In this document: piece by piece, positions 62,301 to 64,000 of the stretch | How the letters are laid out: every line of letters starts with the position of its first letter | Position numbering within the stretch: position 1 is the first letter of the stretch | Assembly (NCBI RefSeq): GCF_000002235.5 | Contig: NW_022145615.1 | Location: 18,587,012 to 18,651,011 of the forward strand | Length of the DNA: 64,000 nt | Source: Strongylocentrotus purpuratus | Lineage: Eukaryota; Echinodermata; Echinoidea; Camarodonta; Strongylocentrotidae | Direction of reading: 5' to 3' | Program-made: the position numbers and the translations under genes | The notes under the pieces: generated by a model | What the model saw: only the letters and a program-made list of their open reading frames with translations | The model's database searches: none | What the model was told of the DNA's origin: nothing

Positions 62301-63559
62301 TTGTTTGTTGTTTATAAACCGCACATGATACAAGATATCATCGCCGGTTTAAATGAAAACACATTTTTCGTTTAAAGAAGATTTTAGTAATTTCAATACT
62401 CATTTAATAAGGAAACACAGAATAGTTTTCTTAAAAGATTATATTTAAAGATAATTTGTAATTGGTTTCTCTTAAATTGATAATTCATATCATTGGTAAT
62501 ACACCCTCCCTAGGCATACATGTATTTTTCGTTTCATAATGGCTATCCCTGTATTTCATCATTGCAGTACAAAGCAAGTATCAAGGTACCGGCCACCCTA
62601 CGTTGAAGAAAGTTTCAAGAGGCTTTGCCAACTCAGGGAGCAGCTAGCGGCCGACTGTCAGAATGCATGGCTAGAATTCTTAGAGTAGGTTTGAGATTAG
62701 CTTTTTGCTATTTGCAAATTTACTTTAAAATGTGTTTATCGGTTGTATTTGTATGTATAGATTATAAATCCATATCAATGTTGATGTGGGTTCGCCTATG
62801 TTTAATACCAAAGTTAACCCAGTCAATCTGTCAAAACATTTTCCTCAGAACTACCTTTTACAATGTTTCTACATTCAGCGCATGTGATGAAGCCGTCATT
62901 TGAGAAGATGTGGATCATTACATATTGTATTGATTGCAAACCATGTCATTCTAATATCTTGGATTTTATTTTTTTTAAAAGGAAAAATGATAAGACGTGT
63001 CTATTGTTTCTGTTGAATTGATTATGAATAGGGGATTTTGTCAATTATTCAAACAATGGATACTTAATGCATCATCATTATTTAAATCTGTTCACATTTA
63101 CATGTACGCTTGATATTAGAAAATGATGACAAAGAATTTAACCCTTTGGTTTCTTTCTTCACCACTCTGCAGGGTTGCTTGTTTGTGTCTTGTGACACAT
63201 GCAATTTTACACTAAACAGTAGGCACCGATTGATGAAAGGATTGCTTTGTGCAACACAATGGCTTTTCAAAACTATTTCTAGTCTTGATAAGTTCTAAGT
63301 TCAATGACATCCCTTTAACACTTATTATTTACTACTTAGTATTTATTATAGATTAATGTTGCATTGGAAACAGTAAACTAATCTTGAGTACAATGTGGTA
63401 CAGGGTAAAAGTTTGTATGGTATATAAAGAGTTGATATATGTATTCCTCAGGTCCTTTGGAGAGAATTATTTCTCATACCGCCGAGCAGTACAGCATCTG
63501 GCAAGCTTTGATTGTCTCCTCTCCTTGGCAACCGTATCTAAGCAAGATGGATATTGCAG
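40105..63559 (+). CDS. MSH3: DNA mismatch repair protein MSH3, partial (16 exons; 3' end outside window)
   Basis: Sixteen exons in consistent phase give about 840 codons; human MSH3 has 1,137 residues. MSH3 pairs with MSH2 as MutS-beta, which recognises insertion-deletion loops in the nucleus. Residues 8-15 (QPTLSRFF) are a textbook PCNA-interacting QxxLxxFF box. Domain I begins near residue 222 (YTPLEQQF) with [14 protein letters not shown]; the human loop-binding Tyr-Lys pair is Tyr-Arg here (about 247-248). Connector: [20 protein letters not shown]. Lever and clamp continue to exon 16 ([20 protein letters not shown]). The ATPase domain (GPNMGGKS in human) should lie just beyond the window. 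Intron 4 is U12-type AT-AC. No divergent DHFR gene is visible upstream, unlike vertebrates. Confidence 0.96.
40207..41280. other. MSH3 intron 1, first part: short palindromic repeat and CCAAT-rich GC block
   Basis: 40398-40490 is a palindrome (CTTCAGTCTCTCTAATCG with CGATTATAGAGACTGAAG) around a core that recurs inverted at 51370-51440. At 40795-40945 a GC-richer patch holds two close inverted CCAAT boxes (TGATTGGCCATTGGC), which is promoter-like, but no transcript evidence can be seen. Confidence 0.45.
41280..41500. repeat. (GATGAT)n microsatellite
   Basis: About 200 bp of GAT/ATG triplets with interruptions. It produces artefactual His-, Ser- and Ile-rich open frames on the minus strand. 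Confidence 0.95.
41560..41918 (+). mobile_element. Probable LINE 3' end with (AATTAC) tail in MSH3 intron 1
   Basis: An open frame ending [18 protein letters not shown]...TYR then TAA is followed by AT-rich 3' UTR-like sequence, a poly(A)-signal-like AATAAA and ATTACAATTACAATG repeats. This fits a 3'-end LINE insertion. I do not recognise the peptide. Confidence 0.45.
41962..42079 (+). CDS. MSH3: MSH3 exon 2: disordered N-terminal region
   Basis: Encodes [20 protein letters not shown] then [12 protein letters not shown] is a likely nuclear-localisation element. Acceptor tctacag, donor gtagaa. Family N-termini are poorly conserved here, so the assignment rests on splice sites and phase. Confidence 0.82.
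42080..42622. other. MSH3 intron 2
   Basis: AT-rich, no repeat or coding signal recognised. Confidence 0.6.
42623..43173 (+). CDS. MSH3: MSH3 exon 3: Ser/Pro-rich linker and start of MutS domain I
   Basis: The first two thirds are Ser/Pro/Thr-rich ([20 protein letters not shown]). The end encodes [19 protein letters not shown] and [14 protein letters not shown], the MSH3 mismatch-binding segment. Acceptor ttttccag, donor gtaatg. The next exon is 9.4 kb away. Confidence 0.96.
43526..44230. other. Left interior of the candidate large TTAA element
   Basis: About 43690-43990 is unusually rich in CpG for this window (TATAGCGCCACCTCTCGGTC, CAAGACGACGATCGGATATG). No coding frame of note. It could be subterminal regulatory sequence of the element. 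Confidence 0.35.
44234..45312. mobile_element. ~1 kb inverted-repeat element with a possible captured fragment
   Basis: 44288-44435 and 45165-45312 are inverted copies (CCCTTTAGCCATGTA, ATATATGTTAAAGGTGTC). The flanks repeat GTTTCATTCCAAAAAGAGC in both orientations. The centre (44855-45035) is GC-rich and encodes [20 protein letters not shown] in one frame of about 70 codons; identity unknown. Parts resemble 11499-11855. Confidence 0.6.
45313..47730. other. MSH3 intron 3, middle: AT-rich with MITE pieces
   Basis: No gene recognised. 46074-46395 is the right-hand part of a TTAAAGGTAAAGACCAGT-family MITE (GTCCCATATACATCTTTCTG core, ending TTAA). 46650-47130 resembles degenerate dispersed repeat sequence. 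Confidence 0.5.
47740..48250. repeat. Degenerate dispersed repeat with TTTGACCTTTGACCT and GGACGGACGCC motifs
   Basis: Contains TTTGACCTTTGACCTACTT and GGATGGACGGAAGGACGCC, a combination I associate with common marine-invertebrate repeats. It directly abuts the last exon of the transposase-like gene. Confidence 0.4.
48299..48564 (-). CDS. Transposase-like gene, last exon and stop
   Basis: Acceptor ttatgatacag. Encodes [38 protein letters not shown], a DDPRH segment, a Pro-rich APFPPP stretch, and a stop (TAA on the minus strand) at 48299-48301. The DDPR...P-rich tail is typical of the family's C-terminus. Confidence 0.72.
48653..48962. mobile_element. Right-truncated TTAAAGATAAACTTGAG MITE
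   Basis: Starts TTAAAGATAAACTTGAGTTC and follows the 13304-13693 copy closely through CCAGAACCTTGCATTACAC, where similarity ends. It lies in an intron of the minus-strand transposase-like gene. Confidence 0.75.
49364..49459 (-). CDS. Transposase-like gene, exon with [11 protein letters not shown] motif
   Basis: Acceptor atccatccag, donor gtgagt. Encodes [20 protein letters not shown] then [11 protein letters not shown], with phases matching both neighbours. RARNLLAxIDY is the best-conserved signature I recognise from the family. Confidence 0.75.
49541..49766. mobile_element. Palindromic MITE (GGTTTGTACAAACC arms)
   Basis: Ends CACAAAGGAGGTTTGTAGG and TGTACAAACCTCCTTTGTG with matching inner arms (TGGTTTACATCTATGGAATG with CATTCCATAGATGTAAACC). 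Nested in an intron of the minus-strand gene. Confidence 0.8.
50081..50149 (-). CDS. Transposase-like gene, exon with HTSxLExFHNHIL motif
   Basis: Minus-strand acceptor (T-run then ccttag) and donor gtaagt. Encodes [19 protein letters not shown], then YSF. Leaves after two bases of a codon, which the next exon completes as Asp. Confidence 0.72.
   Translation of the reverse strand, partial: AHQHARVFPQPYTDVCFQAVFL
50411..50553 (-). pseudogene. Transposase-like gene, upstream exon with disrupted frame
   Basis: Bounded by a good acceptor (tttttacag) and donor (gtagga). One frame reads [19 protein letters not shown] and then stops; a different frame downstream reads [20 protein letters not shown]. 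Both halves resemble the family, which implies an internal frame change, and neither joins in phase to the next exon. Confidence 0.55.
50905..51155. repeat. Dispersed repeat, inverted relative to 3240-3467
   Basis: GGGTCTATTACAAAGTTTTG through AAAATAGCGCCTACGG matches, in reverse, the copy in RAI14 intron 1 (AGGCGCTATTTTAAAT to CAAACTTTGCATTACC). Shared ATATTTGGATGCCCCTGTG core. Confidence 0.75.
51360..51450. repeat. Inverted copy of the 40400-40475 palindromic repeat
   Basis: AGGTCTAGTGGAGCCAGACG, then TAGTCTCAGTGGAACAACCG and AGAGACTGAAG match the 40.4 kb sequence in reverse orientation over about 75 bases. Confidence 0.85.
51636..51876 (-). pseudogene. GC-rich coding-like block, possible 5' exon of the transposase-like gene
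   Basis: From an ATG at 51876 the minus strand reads [20 protein letters not shown], meets a stop near 51799-51801, and continues in the same frame with a basic segment ([20 protein letters not shown]) and [16 protein letters not shown] before a TGA and a gtaagt donor. Composition is far more GC-rich than its surroundings. Identity is not recognised. Confidence 0.4.
52547..52781 (+). CDS. MSH3: MSH3 exon 4: rest of domain I and connector start, ending at an AT-AC donor
   Basis: Encodes [40 protein letters not shown] and [14 protein letters not shown], near-identical to human. Acceptor cctctttag. The frame stays open beyond 52781, but homology stops at STLIGE(D) and no GT donor is nearby. The intron begins ATATCCCTTT, so the exon ends in phase 1 at 52781. 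Confidence 0.92.
52782..54154 (+). other. U12-type AT-AC intron (MSH3 intron 4)
   Basis: 5' end ATATCCCTTT (consensus ATATCCTT, one mismatch at +7). TTCCTTGAC at 54131-54139 is a perfect U12 branch motif. The intron ends in CAC at 54154, 16 bases after the branch A at 54138. Joining 52781 to 54155 restores frame and the conserved Gly-Glu-Asp (GAA, G|AT). GT-AG alternatives within reach break the frame or the homology. A 779 bp TTAA element occupies the middle. Confidence 0.9.
53165..53943. mobile_element. piggyBac-like MITE (TTAACCCTA ends) inside the AT-AC intron
   Basis: Ends TTAACCCTATTTTAACTGGG and CCCAGTTAACGTAGGGTTAA are inverted, TTAA-anchored, and begin CCC as in piggyBac. Near each end is a G-run/TCAATTTGA/C-run hairpin. 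No coding capacity seen. The internal part is homologous to 55520-55760 and, discontinuously, to 56018-56090 just before MSH3 exon 7. Confidence 0.8.
54155..54303 (+). CDS. MSH3: MSH3 exon 5: connector domain
   Basis: Begins after an AC acceptor; encodes [18 protein letters not shown] and then [20 protein letters not shown]. This matches human TSYLLCISENKEN, followed by KK. An in-frame TGA lies just upstream, ruling out a simple extension. Donor gtaagt; ends in phase 0. Confidence 0.9.
54575..54790 (-). mobile_element. Probable LINE 3' end, minus strand, in MSH3 intron 5
   Basis: Starts with CAATTCAATTAATTTCAATT tail repeats (read on plus), then AT-rich 3' UTR-like sequence. Same layout as 30715-30990. 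Confidence 0.45.
54906..55069 (+). CDS. MSH3: MSH3 exon 6: connector domain
   Basis: Encodes [19 protein letters not shown] and [19 protein letters not shown], matching human VQPATGEVVFDSFQD and [14 protein letters not shown]. Acceptor tctgacag, donor gtttgt (a weak but valid GT). Confidence 0.95.
55107..55505. mobile_element. GC-rich MITE, ends AGGGCAATTCTCGCTACCC
   Basis: Left AGGGCAATTCTCGCTACCC and right GGGTAGCGAGAATTGCTCT are inverted repeats about 400 bp apart in MSH3 intron 6. The interior (GCGCTAGCGCCAGCGGGATG region) is much more GC-rich than the flanks. Confidence 0.75.
55520..56090. repeat. Second copy of the 53.2-53.6 kb repeat, split by a LINE tail
   Basis: 55520-55760 parallels the intron 4 element (GATCGCTGCGAAAATGTGCA and on to CCAGGTTATTCCTTA). 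The similarity then stops and resumes at about 56016 (CCTTATGTTATCTCTTG) up to the exon 7 acceptor. The intervening 250 bp ends in a repeated TGAACCTTAACC tail, as in LINE 3' ends, and is flanked by CCTTA. Confidence 0.7.
55765..56016 (+). mobile_element. LINE 3'-end fragment with (TGAACCTTAACCT) tail
   Basis: A 3'-truncated-style insertion: an AT-rich segment, then ATGGACAATAAATACATG and short tandem repeats of the tail motif, lying between CCTTA direct repeats. A CR1/L2-like 3' UTR is likely. No coding part seen. Confidence 0.55.
56095..56222 (+). CDS. MSH3: MSH3 exon 7: connector to lever
   Basis: Encodes [20 protein letters not shown] and [12 protein letters not shown]; compare human DDRIRVERMDNIYFEY and AVTEFY. 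Acceptor tatttcag, donor gtaagg. The roughly 75 bases before this exon are near-copies of sequence inside the TTAA element in intron 4 (53503-53590). Confidence 0.93.
56545..56697 (+). mobile_element. SINE 3' part in MSH3 intron 7
   Basis: AAATGGGTACCGGTAGGAAG, then TTCCTTGAATGCTGTGAGCG and GTGCACTATATAAATATCC match the body and tail type of the tRNA-derived SINE at 26 kb. The tRNA-like head is missing. Confidence 0.6.
56870..56975 (+). CDS. MSH3: MSH3 exon 8: lever domain
   Basis: Encodes [20 protein letters not shown] and [10 protein letters not shown]; human has [20 protein letters not shown]. Acceptor ccttgcag, donor gtttgt. Confidence 0.95.
57083..57420. mobile_element. Long palindromic MITE in MSH3 intron 8
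   Basis: Ends TAGAGTGGTGAATTGTGAGG and the matching GTCACAGCTTCGGTACTCTA, with long inverted internal arms (AATCTATTTTTAGAATTTCT with AAATTCTAAAAATAGATTTT, and TATGTCCTATAGGAACTCAG with its inverse). The structure could fold over nearly its whole length. Confidence 0.75.
57500..57622 (+). mobile_element. SINE 3' part in MSH3 intron 8
   Basis: TTTCTTGAATGCTGTGAGCA and ACCACTATAAAATATC resemble 56545-56697; more diverged and without the head. Confidence 0.5.
57695..57779 (+). CDS. MSH3: MSH3 exon 9: lever domain
   Basis: Encodes [20 protein letters not shown] and NLEIFQNQ; human has [20 protein letters not shown]. Acceptor gtattcag, donor gtaagt; ends in phase 0. Confidence 0.95.
58154..58424. 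repeat. Two-unit tandem repeat in MSH3 intron 9
   Basis: Two diverged units of about 135 bp share GCTATGTCAGGCAAGGTT, GTTGCCAAGTGAAACTACT and AGTAGTGTGTATAA. Pieces resemble the repeat at 19.4-19.7 kb (the acggGTCTA...CATATTcAAAT segment). Confidence 0.7.
58453..58562 (+). CDS. MSH3: MSH3 exon 10: lever domain
   Basis: Encodes [20 protein letters not shown] and [15 protein letters not shown]; human has [20 protein letters not shown]. Acceptor atcacag, donor gtaagt. Confidence 0.96.
58823..58931 (+). repeat. Diverged partial duplicate of MSH3 exon 11 (pseudo-exon)
   Basis: A copy of exon 11 lying 157 bp upstream of it, with about 12 differences over 103 aligned bases, starting with the same AG-GACATAGAATC acceptor junction. 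It would encode [19 protein letters not shown] and then reach a stop (ACATAA). It lacks the last 30 bases and donor of the real exon. Eight of the 12 differences fall at third codon positions. Confidence 0.93.
58985..59117 (+). CDS. MSH3: MSH3 exon 11: lever domain
   Basis: Encodes [20 protein letters not shown] and [15 protein letters not shown]; human has [15 protein letters not shown]. Acceptor tttaatag, donor gtactt; ends in phase 0. Confidence 0.96.
59122..59253. mobile_element. Small palindromic MITE, ends GGCCCTGTTTCAT
   Basis: Left GGCCCTGTTTCATATAATTTG and right AACGAGTTTCATGAAACAGGGCC are inverted. It starts four bases after the MSH3 exon 11 donor, so it sits hard against a splice site. 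A second copy lies at 59622-59845. Confidence 0.75.
59255..59570. mobile_element. MITE of the GGGGTGTTTCACAAAG family
   Basis: Ends GGGGGTGTTTCACAAATATC and GATCTTTGTGAAACACCCCC, with extended inverted arms (AAGTTGAACTTA...). Same family at 17838-18099 and 21523-21831. Confidence 0.8.
59622..59845. repeat. Second GGCCCTGTTTCA-family MITE carrying a duplicate of the MSH3 exon 12 acceptor
   Basis: A degenerate copy of the 59122 element is interrupted at about 59668-59735 by sequence nearly identical to the intron 11/exon 12 junction (CTCTACATATTTCTAC, a T-run, then GCAGTGTTCTCCAG). The insertion lies between near-identical GCAGTAGCTGTTA and GCAGTAACTGTTA motifs. Confidence 0.7.
59860..60378 (+). 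mobile_element. Probable LINE 3' end with (TATCT)n tail in MSH3 intron 11
   Basis: T-rich 3' UTR-like sequence ending GAAGAAGACAATAAATTATT followed by TATCT repeats that run straight into the exon 12 upstream sequence. Resembles CR1-type 3' ends. The left border is uncertain and no coding part was seen. Confidence 0.5.
60415..60596 (+). CDS. MSH3: MSH3 exon 12: lever and clamp
   Basis: Encodes [20 protein letters not shown] and [20 protein letters not shown]; human has CSTQEFFLIVKTLYHL and LEIPELLSPVEHYLKILN. Acceptor tttttgcag, donor gtgagt. Confidence 0.95.
60640..60798. mobile_element. MITE of the TACAGTCAAAC family
   Basis: Starts TACAGTCAAAACTGCTTTAT and ends with GACAGGTTTGAGTGTA, with TA at each end. 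Related copies at 15009-15176, 15175-15368 and, inverted, 17210-17402. Confidence 0.8.
61064..61170 (+). mobile_element. tRNA-derived SINE fragment
   Basis: A-box-like TAGCTCAGTGG at 61072-61082 and B-box GGTTCGAAACC at 61106-61116, as in tRNA D and T arms. The spacing is too short for a real tRNA (the anticodon arm is missing) and the sequence continues into unrelated DNA. Confidence 0.6.
61561..61729 (+). CDS. MSH3: MSH3 exon 13: clamp domain
   Basis: Encodes [20 protein letters not shown] and [10 protein letters not shown]; human has VGDKTELFKDLSDFPLI and AQYVTVSGQE. Acceptor ttttatcag, donor gtgtgt. Confidence 0.95.
61730..62057. other. MSH3 introns 12-15, other sequence
   Basis: Intron 13 contains a short inverted repeat (TTGTGATTGATGCAAATCAA with TTGTGACTGATATCAATCAC, 61880-61980). 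Introns 12 (after 61170), 14 and 15 show only AT-rich sequence, a G-run at 61459-61470, and nothing else recognised. Confidence 0.5.
62058..62122 (+). CDS. MSH3: MSH3 exon 14: clamp domain
   Basis: A short exon encoding [20 protein letters not shown] and SG; human has [20 protein letters not shown]. Acceptor taccccag, donor gtaagg. Confidence 0.95.
62568..62684 (+). CDS. MSH3: MSH3 exon 15: core lever helix
   Basis: Encodes [20 protein letters not shown] and [18 protein letters not shown]; human has TKAVSRFHSPFIVENYRHL and LREQLVLDCSAEWLDFLE. Acceptor cattgcag, donor gtaggt. Confidence 0.95.
63452..63559 (+). CDS. MSH3: MSH3 exon 16: end of lever; last exon in window
   Basis: Encodes [20 protein letters not shown] and [16 protein letters not shown]; human has [20 protein letters not shown] and GDYCRP. 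Acceptor attcctcag, donor gtacag; leaves mid-codon, so the gene continues past the window into the ATPase domain. Confidence 0.95.
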
Positions 63560-63655
63560 GTACAGTTCTCAAATTTCTTTCGTGTTTTTTTTTTTAGTGT
63601 AAACAAACAGTTTAGATGGAAGGCTTAGAAATCTTTACACCAAATGAAAGGTTGT

Positions 63656-63852
63656 TTGAAGCCCGTCTGTACTAGTTTGGCCAGGGGGTATTAGACCTCC
63701 CTGCAAGGTCACTGACAGGTGGTTATCTCATCAAATCAACTCTCAATTAACATAAGAAAAAGAGGATCATGGGTGGACCAACAGGCACCGATTAGGCATT
63801 GTTTGCTATATAGAGGGTGCAATTAGCTGTAAGTAGTGCAGTGGGGCTTTAA
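63656..63852. mobile_element. ~200 bp TTAA MITE of the AAAGCCC family
   Basis: Contains the shared core (AGGTCACTGACAGGTGGTTA, AAAAAGAGGATCATGG) and ends GCAGTGGGGCTTTAA. Same family at 23838-24046, 28884-29081 and 29205-29407. Confidence 0.8.
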
Positions 63853-64000
63853 TTGATTTATATCAATGATAATGATTATGATATTAAGGATGGCATTATT
63901 TCTATATAGCCCCTAATTCATTAAAACAATGTCTCTATTCCCTTTCATAAATGATTGACGTAGCTTTCCTAGGGATGTTGGCACCCTTACGATTGAACAC

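Noticed and set aside
1-64000. LTR retroelements or other virus-like elements
   Set aside because: I saw no long direct terminal repeats and no capsid-, protease- or integrase-like reading frames. The mobile DNA looks like DNA transposons, MITEs, SINE pieces and LINE 3' tails.

Overview
This 64 kb window is intron-rich animal nuclear DNA, most likely from an echinoderm and probably a sea urchin. The pointers are small exons in long AT-rich introns, very frequent TACATGTA palindromes, many short terminal-inverted-repeat elements, tRNA-derived SINE pieces, and deuterostome-like protein sequences. The species call is inference.

Two host genes lie in tandem on the plus strand. (1) About 2.2-34.9 kb (plus a 3' UTR) is a complete ankyrin-repeat and coiled-coil gene of the RAI14 (ankycorbin)/UACA family. 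I reconstruct 16 phase-consistent exons and 949 codons before the stop: a basic N-terminus, about six ankyrin repeats, a low-complexity linker with an acidic patch, a long coiled coil, and the conserved family C-terminus. (2) From 40105 to the right edge is the mismatch-repair gene MSH3. Sixteen exons (about 840 codons) cover the PIP box, MutS domain I, connector, lever and clamp. The ATPase domain lies beyond the window.

The best splicing observation is MSH3 intron 4. It has no GT donor at the point demanded by protein homology. Instead it starts ATATCCCTTT, carries a perfect U12-type branch motif TTCCTTGAC and ends in AC, so it is a minor-spliceosome AT-AC intron. The mouse homologue, Rep-3, supplied one of the founding AT-AC introns. 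More than half of the intron here is a TTAA-flanked piggyBac-like element.

MSH3 intron 3 (9.4 kb) is almost filled by an interval bounded by matching TTAA-anchored inverted ends (43502 and 52392). Inside, on the minus strand, are three phase-consistent exons of a multi-copy invertebrate/fish protein family that looks like the C-terminal part of a DDE transposase. Candidate: a decayed, roughly 8.9 kb Kolobok-like (TTAA, 5'-RR) DNA transposon.

Four times in the window a piece of a host exon has been duplicated next to the real one: RAI14 exon 7 and exon 11, MSH3 exon 11 and exon 12. Three of the four duplicates are interrupted by, or embedded in, small elements. The rest of the non-coding DNA is a mosaic of TTAA-, TA- and otherwise flanked MITE families, LINE 3' tails, SINE fragments and microsatellites. 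I saw no rRNA gene, CRISPR array, complete retroelement or LTR element.
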